A DNA stretch of 64,000 nucleotides from Hydractinia symbiolongicarpus (lineage: Eukaryota > Cnidaria > Hydrozoa > Anthoathecata > Hydractiniidae), in the NCBI RefSeq assembly GCF_029227915.1, contig NC_079877.1, positions 12,215,351 to 12,279,350 on the forward strand, in the 5' to 3' direction. Position numbers and translations under genes: made by a program. The notes beneath the pieces were generated by a model. The model was not told where the DNA came from. It worked only from the letters and a program-made list of their open reading frames with translations, and searched no databases. Shown here in pieces: positions 49,291 through 60,100 of the stretch. Every line of letters begins with the position of its first letter. Within the stretch, counting starts at the first letter, position 1.

Positions 49291-50317
49291 ATTGTAAGTT
49301 TCAAAACTTCATATTTCTGTATTGTATGTTTTTGTGTGGTATCTCTTACATGCATTTAATGAGTAATCCAGTGGATTTTTCCACAGGAGTACGGCTAGCC
49401 TATTTTATACAACATAAGAAGCTCCTAGTTGGAAAATTGTCTCATGAACAATCAAAAACTTACACCTAAACAAACCCGACAAAATCGACTTTATTCTTCT
49501 AAATTAGAGACAATCTTGGACAAAATATGAACGAAATTTTTAATTTTTCTGTTACAGTCATTTCTATTTCTTTTTTTGCGTCCTTTTAAGATTTAAACTC
49601 CGCTTTAATACGACATTAAGCAAATAATGGTTAAAAATGCAAAACCTGTTACAACGCCGATATCAAGATTGTCCATTTTTATAAAATAAAGATAACATTA
49701 TAATAACAATATTATGACCATAGTTATATTCCTTTAGAATCATTTTCACTCTGATGATTTTTTAAGTGAATTACGAAAATTATTGAAAATAGATAGACAG
49801 GATAACCAGCGTCTTTCTTTAGAAGGAAAATAGAACTGTTCTTTTATAAAAAGAAATTAAATCAAGAACACAGTGGGTTACATTTTTTATCTATTTCTGT
49901 ACAAAAAATGAATATCTCATAATAAATATCTTATCTACGTCTCAGCAGAGTTTAATTTAAGGAATTTGCAACTTTCACCTACATTTGCAAAAAATTTAAT
50001 TTTTGAGTTCTTTCGTTTTTCTTATAACTTCTTAACAAAACCACTTTACAGGTTTGAATTTTGAGTATTTCGTTGTACACATCAAAATTTCCTCTTTAGG
50101 CGGATTTGAGCAAATTCCAAACAAAAGGATTATGCGAAAGAAAAGTGCAAAAACATGTATTTGTAAAAAGTCTGAAAATAATTAATTAGCGTAAAAACTA
50201 CTTTGCTAATTATCTGAAATAGATCGAATGGAGTTTACTCCACATAATATGCAGCAACAATACATTTCAAAATAATCAGACTGTAATAACCACATAATAA
50301 CCATATAACCTTTCAGG
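49291..50317. other. Downstream flank of locus B, no gene
   Basis: AT-rich DNA with no supported exon; includes TTTCCACAGG text near 49,380 that recalls the repeat ends near 46,945. Confidence 0.5.
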
Positions 50318-50323
50318 TTTATT
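50318..50323 (-). terminator. Likely polyadenylation signal of locus B
   Basis: AATAAA on the minus strand, about 110 bases after the locus B stop codon (50,434-50,436). Confidence 0.5.
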
Positions 50324-50433
50324 TTTACTTTTAATAAAGTAAATTGCTTATTTAAATTTTTTAATTGCTTAATCAAAACCAATAAAAAAATTTAAGGACA
50401 GGGTAAACAGAATGGGAATGTTCTTCCAGTGGC

Positions 50434-53400
50434 TTATTTTTGTCTCGAATTGTTCTCTGTTCCAACTTCTGCATACTCATTGACAGGTGTTGGTGATAAA
50501 TTCGCATAAACAGTTTCCTCTCTTGCTTCCAACTGAAGGCCGGTATAATGAGATACCGCGTTAGGAAATACTTCATAATCTTGGGCATCTTTATTTTCGT
50601 CATCTTTCTTTACGCTTTCTTTATTTCTGCAATTAGTCTGAGAGCCTAGACAAATACGTGTGCGCGTAATTTCGTTATTTATACTACTACAAGGGTCTTA
50701 CTGTAATAATAGCAAATATTTTCACCTCTAAGCTTCACAAATCCATAAATACATATATTTGCTACTTGGGTGACAACCAGCGTTATAATTATTGTTACCA
50801 ATAACTTCTTCGTACCCAACATTTTCACTAAGACATGTATTTATGGTTGAAATTCACATGTTACAAGATTCCCTGATTTAATTTTAAATTTTTTATTTTG
50901 ATTGAAGAAGACACATATACCTTCAAACGATGTAGGCTGTTTGCAAGCATCGGTGACTTTTGTAGATGGTGTTGGAGTTGTTAAACTGATATTCACTTTT
51001 GCTTTCTGGCCATAATTGTTTTTATATGAAGCCCAAATAACTACACTGGAAACATTAAATATGTTGCATACAGCGTAATGTGTGTCGCTTGTATTTAAAA
51101 TATCACTTCTTTCTGCAAATTGCAAATGGTAATTAAGCGCACAATTGCCAGTTGCCTCACTGGTCCATGTACCATTAATACAATTATTATCTTTGTAAAA
51201 CTTCACCTTTCGGATTCTTTGAGGCGAAACTAAAAGCATTAATTAGATTTTAAACTGTACAAGTCAAACGAAGAAGAAGAAGAAACAATTTTCAAAGTAG
51301 ACATTACATGTTACACTAATTACTGCTTCTCCTGTAATCATTTTATTCGCACCAGTAGCATTGAAAATAATCTTTGTTCCACAATCTTTACGAGTGATGT
51401 GGCTGCGAGTTTTATAAACATATTGATAGCGCATTGTAGATTTATCCATGTATCGAATGTCAGCGGAATATGAATACTCTAGTTCGTTCTCCATTTTCCA
51501 TGTCAAAATAGGTTTTGGATTTCCACAAACTTCGCTTAAGAAAGATAATTTTTTTCCTTCGTTGACAATGTAACTTGACTTTAGAGAAATCCCACATACG
51601 TCAGGTCCACCTAAAATAACAAATAAATTGAAGCACAGAGTTTTGGCAAGTACCCAAATATTAGGTTTTATTTAATGCTGTTTTATTTTCATATGGAGAT
51701 TTAAGGTTAAAGCTGTTCTCACAAAAACCTGAGCTCTGTTCTTATCCAATTTTCTGTTGACAAAAGCGTGTAGATGATATTATAGTTAACTTAATGCAAT
51801 AACATTTGTGTAGGTGTATGAGGGAATTAATAACTGTTTTCTATACCGTTCCAAGGACTACGTTCTCCCTTCTAACGATTTCGAAAAGCAAAGAGATTGT
51901 CTGAATGAGAAAAAGAGAGGTGAGAACTAGATTGAACTAAGAATCTATAATGTATATTTCTTAATCGCTATAATCTCCTATAAGTTGCTCAAAGTTAATT
52001 AGTACTTAGCAATCATATACATACATCATAGTTAATTTTACGTATTTCTAACCCCTTGCATTTCTATGAATATCTTGTGACCAGCTGATTAAAGGAACAT
52101 TTTTTAGGAAGGCATGCGTAAAAGAAACACAGTGAAACAACAGTTATTATAGAGTGTAAATTGAAACTTTTAATGACTTATAAACCGGTTAGCCAGGCGC
52201 TACGGAAAAATAGCGACCAAGGTTGTGACGTCATGGACCAAACACAGTGAGGTCCATTCAAACAACCAAGGTAGCCTAATAAAAGCATAGAAATTAAGTC
52301 TAAAGTCAAAAAGATTGACATTTGGGTGAAGAATAAAATACATGTCTATATAGAAAACATGTCTTCTGATAATAATAATGTTCAATCAACTGAAGGAAAA
52401 GAATTTTTTTCGAACACAGTGAAATGAGTGATTGTATTTGTTATGAAATTAAACGAGCAATTTGTTGAAATTAACGATAAAAAAGCAAAGAAAATGTAGC
52501 TAGCTAGATACATCACATTAAACATACTTTTATAAAGAAATAGTTGATGATAATTGGAGAGTGGTGTTAGGTGGATTTTTGTCGCTACAGGAAATAACGG
52601 CCGCTCACGTGATCGATATTAGCCAATAAAGACAGCAGATACAAAAAAGACATTACACTGCCAGGTAATCACAGTATTTCTTAAATATATTAAAATTTTA
52701 CAAAAATATTTTATTTACCAACAAAACTTACTCACAAGCTGAAAATACTATACCAACGTTGACAAAAACAAATTACACTAATTGTAATAAAAGTAAGTTA
52801 TTTGTTAATGTTTTGTAGACGTAAAGGAGCAACTTCTTAATTTTTATATCATACATTTCAAACCCACAGTACTAGGGACAACCACGCACTTTGTATTAAT
52901 GTACGCGTTACCAAACAGTGAAATTAGAAAAAAAAATGAAATTTTAAAAAAGCGGAATAATTTAACCCTATTCTGTTCGGGGGAGGGGGGGGGCGGATTA
53001 TGCCCCACGCTGAGGGTTTATTTTAGTACCTCCTTATTGCCTTGTTATATGGCTTCGATACTGAGCTTCAATATATATCTATTAGACACCTGCGTGATAA
53101 ATTTTTAGAACCTATACCTTTAAGAGGCTTGGATATTGGCCATTACTCGAAACAACACCAAAAAATCTCAATGAAATCGTGATAATGAAGGAAATATAAT
53201 AACTCCTGTTAGAATTATCCTTAGAACTTGAAAATTGCAACACATCTTTTTTTCATCAAGAAGAATCATTTAGCATAACTTGGACACGCGACTAATCCGA
53301 TATTCCGATTTTGTCGGGTTTCACCAGAAAATCACGAAAAACCGGATTTTCGGACAATTTTTTCGCAATTTGCATATTTTGAACATTTTAAACGAGAACT

Positions 53401-55859
53401 TTTAACTTACCCACAACCTCCTTTAAAACCACTGTTGCATTTTTCGCATGTAAAACTGGTGATTGAAATATAACTTTTAAGTTAAAAGACTTCTGTTCAT
53501 TGTACTGGATATTCTTAATAGATAGTGCATATATGTCTTTTGATAAGCTTCCAGATAGTCGATTACCAAACATTGCGTTACCAGCAGCTGTTATGGTTGA
53601 TATAAATTTAATTATTTGAACATTGGGTGATCCAAGAACATACACATTTGCTGTAGATATTTCTTCCCCTACATCAAGGACAATTCTCCAGTACAAATTA
53701 AGAGTTTCATTAAATGGAAGTTCTAAATTGGTTTTAACAGCTTCAACTGTGCCACATATCACTAAAAGAAAAAAAATTACGATACTGTTTTTGCATTATA
53801 TAATCATTAATCTCAATGGAAAGAACATATGACAATAACTTCAAAACCAGCATTTAAATGCATTGAAAATTAAACCCGTAAGAAATAAGCTCATACAAGT
53901 TACATGGTAATTGTGAGATAATCTTGATTTGGCTAGATATAGATGTCGCGTTATTGACTTCAACGTCTAGAACATGGGATGGTAAAAAAAGTTAACAGTG
54001 CAACAATAACTAATAAATTCTACTATAGTTTCCGCACTCTTCAACAAATTACAAATGAGTTAACTATACCATTTGGTTTTACATACAATTATGTCACCTG
54101 AAGTTTCTCTAACGTTTTGACAGAGCTCTTTAAAACAATTTTGCTCCTCTTTATTATAAGATTTGTAGCAAGGGGTTTTCGAAAGAAACATTTCGTTAGA
54201 TCTAAATATACTTGTCCTTAACGTATTAAAGTGAATTTAGAAAATTTTAAAAATTGAAAAAATCCGTTTTCTTGAAAGAATGATAACATCACTAGAAAAA
54301 AAATTACGTCTACATACCATAGTTTTTGTCATATCATAGTTATATGGTAGTTATAGTGGCGAGTTACTGCTATAATAATTGTCATATTAATTTTCCTACT
54401 TTACTTAGTTACTTTGCCAAGTTTTATATTTATTGCGTTTGTTCTTCCGTGAATTTGATGAGTATGGTTTACTTACTTTCCCGCCTTAAGAAGGAGAGTC
54501 AAAATACCCTCTAACATAGTGTCAACACTTATCCCGAATAGAATCTACACACATTCAATCGATTACAGTAGCTACAATCGTTGCCAAAAGTGTTGAGACA
54601 CTTTTTGAAATTTGAATTATTTCCATCCTTTCATCGCCGCACCCCCGACACAATGTTGTACTCAGGTTTTTTGAAGACAGAAGTTTGTTGCAATGACTCT
54701 CCAACTTGTGTAAAGTTATTGCCTTTTCTGCCACTAATGGTTAGTTTTTGCATTTGTCTCAACTACTTTTGGCAACGATTGTAGGCTTTTGGCAACGATT
54801 GTGGTCCAGTATTTATCCATGATGATAGATTATACACTTTATGGGACGTACCGTACGTTATTTTCAGAAATTTAGGGACATCAGCTCTCACCTACTGTTT
54901 ATTATTTATTTGGGGTCATAATATATGAGGGAGCGGACATTAACTACAAAAACTATAAAAGCGGATTTCTTAGGAAATATTAGAAAAATGTGAAAAATCT
55001 TTCTTATAGATAAAAATCAAAGCCTTAAACCATTTTCGAGGACGAGATTGCCTCACATCGACTGAAACTGCAAGTATTTATATTTTTATTTTCCGGTGGA
55101 TGTAGTTTTGAGCTTTTTGTTTAAAAGTAAAAAAAAAAATCAGAACATAATTTAACTCGTAATTCGTAAATGGACAAACCTTATTCTAATCCAAAGATGC
55201 TATAAAGTATCAAAAGACCCACAAACCATATCGATAGGCATTTGGTTGTTACATCCTTTTCTAACAGGAACTTTTTAAACGAACTTTGAACTTACTCACA
55301 AAGAATAATATAACGACGATATAATGCTTGGAAACATTATCCATCAATATTGAATAAAAATCTCTAAACTTGATTGATATTTATATGGTATTTAAAAGTT
55401 TGATGGAATTGACCATCTATTTGTAGCATATGTTGAAACTGAATGTCACCAGAGTTTAAAAACAATAATTTAATTCCAATAATTTATCTCAGGGGTTCTA
55501 ATTACCTATTACTACTCACTTTAAATCAACAATTTGGATACCTTTTGCTACGAGGCATGTTCGAAACTCCTTAACAACAAATTCGAAACTCCTTATAAAA
55601 TTCTAGAAAGGATTATGCTTTTAAAGTTTTGATATGAAATGTTGTCCATCGCTTCCAAACAAAAGTATAAGATACGTAATCGTGAGGAGAATGTTGAAAT
55701 GCACCAAGTCAGTGAATAAGTTAATGATTGTGGTTTTTTTAATATACGTTTCATTGACTAATAAACAATACTTAGAACTGTAACATCACACTTACCTGGA
55801 TTTAACTTTACCAAAAGTGTTAAACAAATACAAAGACTCTTCATGTTTACTTCATGCAT
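50434..55859 (-). CDS. Alr-like locus B: intact Ig-superfamily type I receptor
   Basis: Six exons join without a break: signal peptide 55,796-55,859, domain 1 53,411-53,761, domain 2 51,308-51,610, domain 3 50,921-51,229, membrane 50,726-50,827, tail 50,434-50,645. Total 1341 bp, 446 residues; all junctions phase 1. Signal peptide 1-21 (SLCICLTLLV). Domain 1 (22-138) is V-set-like with FGNRLSGSLS and IKNIQYNEQKSF and only one cysteine, at its start. Domain 2 (139-239) has CGNPKPILTWK and KDCGTKIIF, I-set-like. Domain 3 (240 to about 335) has YKDNNCINGTWT and TGNCALNYHLQF; a short spacer follows. Membrane helix about 351-373 (LLVTIIITLVVTQVANICIYG). Tail 374-446 has tyrosines 400, 410, 423 and 434: SHYTGL fits the ITIM pattern, and YANL plus YAEV seven residues apart resembles an ITAM. 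By family knowledge this is an allorecognition-complex receptor at cell contacts; ligand and whether it is Alr1, Alr2 or another member cannot be said. Confidence 0.85.
52985..53372 (+). repeat. Solo arm of the 60.6-61.7 kb palindromic element, inside the locus B intron
   Basis: Ordered match to 60,650-60,985: TTAGTACCTCCTTA, CATTAGACACCTG-type, CCTATACCTTTAAGAGGCTTGG, TATTGGCCATTACTCGAAAC, AAGAAGAATCATTTAGCATAA and GGATTTTCGG. It ends about 40 bases from the domain 1 exon's donor. Preceded by a G-rich run at 52,978-52,994. Confidence 0.75.
54573..54783. mobile_element. Short Tc1/mariner-type MITE in the locus B intron
   Basis: TACAATCGTTGCCAAAAGTG at the left is matched by the reverse complement CACTTTTGGCAACGATTGTA-like end at 54,755-54,783 (about 26 bp with one mismatch). 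TA flanks both ends. The interior is 150 bp with no coding. A second copy of the end (TTTTGGCAACGATTGTGG) follows immediately at 54,786. Confidence 0.65.
55296..55344 (-). CDS. Alternative signal-peptide exon of locus B
   Basis: MDNVSKHYIVVILFFV plus one base, followed by GTAAGT. The phase-1 end joins the domain 1 exon in frame and would give a 441-residue product. It lies between the exon at 55,796 and domain 1. Similarity to the other Alr first exons is low, but start, hydrophobic core, donor and phase all fit. Whether both exons are used is not known. Confidence 0.5.
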
Positions 55860-56439
55860 GACATATATTATGTAGATACACGAAGTACAAATGTGGCTTC
55901 GGTGTAATTTAAACTGTTTTGCTTTGCTTGTATAATTCCATCAATTATGTTAACTGTCTGTAGAGCTATTAAGTCATTCCTAATCACCGTTGAAATTAAA
56001 AGAAAAAAGGAAAGTGATATTGTTTCTTTTTTTTATTTTTCTTAATAAAATCCTCGTTTGAAAGGGTTACTTTATCCGAAATCATTGCGCTGTGATCGAT
56101 TTTACCAACAATCAACTTTAAAGTAACTTATAAACTACTGCTTCAATTGGAGTTAAACACAATATTATGCTTCATTTGTCTAGCAGGGAATAAAATTAAA
56201 GGGGAAGAAAGACACCTTCAGTCTCTAGAACAGAATGTAATTCAAAATTATTACTTTTGCTTTTCATTTGTTTTCACCAAAAACGAGACCAAATAAATTT
56301 AACAGCATGGAAATAACTGACGCGTGACTAATTAGTAACCGCGTGAGGCAAAAATGGGACAAATGTTCTACAGAAAAAAAAACGGCAAACGTAAATAGAA
56401 GTTTGTGAAAAACACATGGCCATGTTGTTCCCCAAATTG
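55860..56439. other. Upstream flank of locus B
   Basis: AT-rich DNA with no exon-like text; presumably holds the promoter for the distal first exon. No core promoter element recognised. Confidence 0.4.
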
Positions 56440-56815
56440 TAATAATTGCCCTAATTTGTAATACCTGCCCCAATTTGTAATACCTGCCCAAAATTGTAAT
56501 AACACCTGCCCCAATTTGTAATAAAACCTTGCACCAATTTGTAATACCTGCCCCCATTTGCAATAAAGTTTGCCTTAGTTTGTAATAGTTGCCTCAATTT
56601 GTAATAAAACCTGCCCCAGTTTCTAATACCTGCCCCAATTTCTAATACCTGCCCAAAATTGTAATACCTCCCCAAAATTGTAATAACACCTGCCCCAATT
56701 TGTAAGACCTGCCCCAATTTGAAATACCTGCACAATTTGTAATACCTGCCCAAATTTTTAATAACACCTTGCCCCAATTTATAATAATAGAGTTGCTCCA
56801 ATTCGTAATAACATA
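56440..56815. repeat. Minisatellite of about 19-23-bp units (CTGCCCCAATTTGTAATAC)
   Basis: About eighteen imperfect units in tandem; many units have an added AAC/AAA and single substitutions. Minus-strand frames through it read as LQIGAGI-type repeats and are not considered genes. Confidence 0.9.
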
Positions 56816-57215
56816 GAAAATACTATAATTAGTTTCCCGCAGTTTTAGCTAGCCGAATTTATATGACACACTATCTGCCAAGAATTTTTTATTAATGTAG
56901 CGCACGTGCTGTCAAGGATATAATAGCCGAAAAAATGGTTGAAAGAACAAACAGAAGTTTCTTTTCTTTTCAAAATATATACAAAAGTAAAAACGTTCGA
57001 TCAATTTTCTTTTGACCATATAATAAGCAAGATTGCGTACCATCCAAACGTTAAGGCTTGCAACGCCAACGCGGCTTGATTCAATCTTATCAATCTACCT
57101 ATTTTACATTTCTGTGGCCGGTTGGGGTCGTTCGATAGAATTTGTTTTAATGGAAGTGAAGTATCACTGCATCTTCTATCACTGACATCAATCAAGTGTT
57201 TCGCTTTGGCTGTCA

Positions 57216-57560
57216 TTAAAGGTGGTATTTAATTTTCTTTAAATAAATCTTTGGAGCCTTTTCGAAATCATCTTCCTCATGAACCAATCCATTTTCATCG
57301 AACACCTCTTTGCTAACATTTCCCTCATCAACCAATCTATTTTCATCGAGCACCTCTCCGCTACCATCTCCCTCATTAACCAATTCGTTTTCATCGAACA
57401 CCTCTTCGCTCCCATTTCCCTCATCAATAAATTCATTTTCATCGAACACCTCTTTGCTAACAACTCCCTCATCAACCAATCAATTTTCGTCGAACACCTC
57501 TTCGCTAGCTTCTCACTCATCAGCCAATCCATTTTCATCAAACACCTCTCTGGAACAATA
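57216..57560 (-). repeat. 48-bp tandem repeat with an acidic 16-residue reading frame
   Basis: Six units of 48 bp (last one partial) around CATCAACCAATCxATTTTCATCGAACACCTCTTCGCT. Since 48 is a multiple of three, several frames stay open. One minus frame (57,216-57,479) repeats EVFDENGLVDEGNVSK-like sequence and then runs on as DDFEKAPKIYLKKIKYHL to a stop. That frame has a stop in the outermost unit and no ATG linked to a signal or known domain. It could be a repeat-rich exon of an unrecognised gene; a good splice acceptor (TTGTTCCAG) borders the array at about 57,552 but joins out of this frame. Confidence 0.6.
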
Positions 57561-58139
57561 AAAAAAAACGATTAGATTAGACATCATCCATTCATTTTTT
57601 TAAAAAACGCTATTCTATAAAAACAAAAAAAGTGTGCAATCAACAAAAGACACGTCCAAACAACCTTTTTGTACAAATGATGCACGCAAATTAACTGAAG
57701 ATCTTTGATAAAAAAAATTGTTCATATTATAAAAAGGACAAATTTGGTTTTGAGCTGAAGGGCTTTCCACCTGTTTCATTTTACTTTCAATACTATTCGT
57801 CTTTTATAAAAATTAATGCATTAAAAATAATGATTCCATACCTTCCTATTGTCGTATAACGAAACATATCCAGTTTCATCTACCGTGAATCTTCCCTTCG
57901 ATCTCCAAAATTTCACAACAGAGCTTTTTTCAATCCTTGAGCTATCTTATACAGGCGTGTTAAATCTACCACTTGCAAGTTTGACAATCGCCGCGTATTC
58001 TTCGTCACCAAGCGGGTGTATATAATCTTTTTATGATAATGTTAAAGATATCAAGATAGGGAAGAATAAAAGTAACTTCATCGTTAATGTTGTTGTTTAC
58101 GCCAATCTCATAGCAGAGGATGTGCTAACCTCCTCCCTT
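57561..58139. other. Unassigned region with possible decayed coding text
   Basis: On the minus strand, 57,841-57,945 reads SSRIEKSSVVKFWRSKGRFT and on through DETGYVSLYDNRK before a good donor (AAG then GTATGG). Upstream of it, 57,955-58,010 reads DEEYAAIVKLASGRFNTPV before a stop. The text looks protein-like but was not recognised. It lies just downstream of the membrane remnant of locus F and could be a tail of a different type or unrelated debris. Confidence 0.3.
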
Positions 58140-58775
58140 TAAAATCCTATAAGCGTATTTGCTACTTGTGTAACTACTAAAGTTGTAATTGTGGCAACCA
58201 ACCATTTCCTTTTATCCAACCTATTTTCTAGGTATAAAAACAAACCTTTAAATCTTCAGTATCATGATATTTGATTTTTACGCATGCATAAATGTTGTTT
58301 CGGCAAGTTCAAGAACAAACTTAAAAACGTGGCACGTACCTTCCAATAATGAAGATGTTTGCATCCATTTTTGGTTTGAGGGAAGGGGTGGGATGGGTAG
58401 ACTAATATTGATTTTACTCTTTTGGCCCGCTTTATCCTTATATGAAGCCTAAATAAATACCCTATATTGGCGTAGTTATATTAGATAAGTTGCGTACAGC
58501 GTAGTCTGTGTTACTTGTGGTAAAAATATCCCTTTCAAATTGCAGATGGTAGCTAAGCGCACAATTCCCGGTTGCTGCACGTGTCCATATACTATTTCTA
58601 CAATCATTATGTTTGTAGAATGTTACTTTTTAGATTTTGCGTGACAAAACTAAATATATTATATAGATATTAAACTTTTTCAAATAAAAATGCGAAATAA
58701 AAAATATTTCTTGTAAGTATTTTTTACATGTTACATCAATTGCCTCTCTTGCGATCATTCCATTCGTCAGGGAAA
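58140..58775 (-). pseudogene. Alr-like locus F: dead copy
   Basis: A domain 2 C-terminal remnant (TNGMIAREAIDVTC, about 58,720-58,775) is followed by a domain 3 remnant from 58,649 downward (SRKI, stop, KVTFYKHNDC, then TRAATGNCALSYHLQFERDI and NTDYAVRNLSN), which has stops near its start and end. A membrane exon remnant lies at about 58,150-58,235 (KRKWLVATITTLVVTQVAN). Compared with locus B the order is kept but domain 2 is truncated and no domain 1 or signal peptide was seen. Confidence 0.75.
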
Positions 58776-60100
58776 AGTAGTATGGAAAACAAACAAAAGA
58801 GACGAAAGGTACAATAGTGGCTGTCTTTTGTTCTGGTACGAAGTCGAGTAAAAGTTGATAAACTAACAATTTACCAAATCCATAGAGAAACCTTTAAATT
58901 TTCACTACGCTTGTGAAAAATTGTTACATTAAAAGAAACGTTTTTCATTGAGTAGCTATGCAAATTTGTGATAAGAAAAAGATCGATTGTACTTCCGTAA
59001 GTAATATATTTTGAACTTTATTTTGTTACTGACAGTGTGTTTATCTGCTTTTCCATAGCATTACATCAAATCAGTAAACATCAAATAGTAACAAAACGTT
59101 ATAAAATATTACACAAATCGTTTTATTTCTCCTAAGAACGTATTATGTATAATTTTAAGCTTTACAGCAAGGATAAATAGAAGTTTTTTATAGGAGGCTT
59201 CAATACCCAAATATAGATTGTTTGAGAAAGTATATTAAACTAACTTGATATATATAACATAAACTACTTTGGCTAAATCACTTACGTCAAAACCAGCAGT
59301 AAACTTTGCAATGGCCGCTTATGTCAATAAGCTTCCGCGCACATTTTTGACCAAAAATCAAAATGGCAGATAATGTTGTGGTGGTCGAGTTGAAAAATAT
59401 TACAATGAATGTCGACTTATAAAACAGGTTGTTCTTTATTGATTATTATCGAAATGACGAATGATAGCCTTAGCATGTGTATTAATTTATTAGGAAATTC
59501 ACGTTTAGGATAACCAGTTGATTTTAACCTAAGACTTGTTCATCCATCTTAGTACTTCCTATAGTTGGTATTTCATCCAATTCAAATGTAACATCTAATT
59601 GAAATGTGTTGCGTATGTGTGTCAGTTTTTCGTGCTCGCGCGTAGGGACATGCACGCTTCTGGCTTCCTTCATGCATAGTTCTAAACTGTATAAATAGGC
59701 TGTTCTTTTTTGACGATCGCTAGTTTTATTTTAGCCGTCACAGCTAAGTTGCCGCTTTGAAAATGTATACTGCGAATGTTAAGATTAAGAAAGAAAGGAG
59801 CTCTTATGTGAGAGGCTTATGTTAAAGGTTGTTTAACTTAAAAGTTTTAAGTTCGAATAAAGTTACGTATATATCTTACAGTTTCACGGATATTTAGCGG
59901 TCGCGTTAATATCGTTTAGTAAGTGTTTATTTGTAATTATTTTTGTTGATTTGTTACTAATTGTACATGCATTGGCGTTTGCCATGGGTGTTTGATTTTG
60001 CTGTAAATATAAAAAATTTTTACACAATCCGTTCTTTTTGTGACACTTTGATATTCTTGTGTTCTTTGCCATAGGCTACGTTGTTCAGAAGTATTGTGTT
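58776..60100. other. Intergenic DNA, no gene
   Basis: No exon text recognised on either strand; one short GC-richer segment at 59,330-59,400 has no motif. Confidence 0.5.

Noticed and set aside
56264-56801. Two minus-strand frames rich in LQIGAG repeats
   Set aside because: Read through the 19-23-bp minisatellite, whose unit length varies and is not conserved in frame.
56440-57560. CRISPR-like regular repeats
   Set aside because: The units are contiguous tandem repeats without spacers, and the DNA is eukaryotic.
57279-57575. Plus-strand frame repeating NQSIFIEHLFA
   Set aside because: A by-product of a 48-bp repeat unit; no start context, splice signal or known motif supports it.
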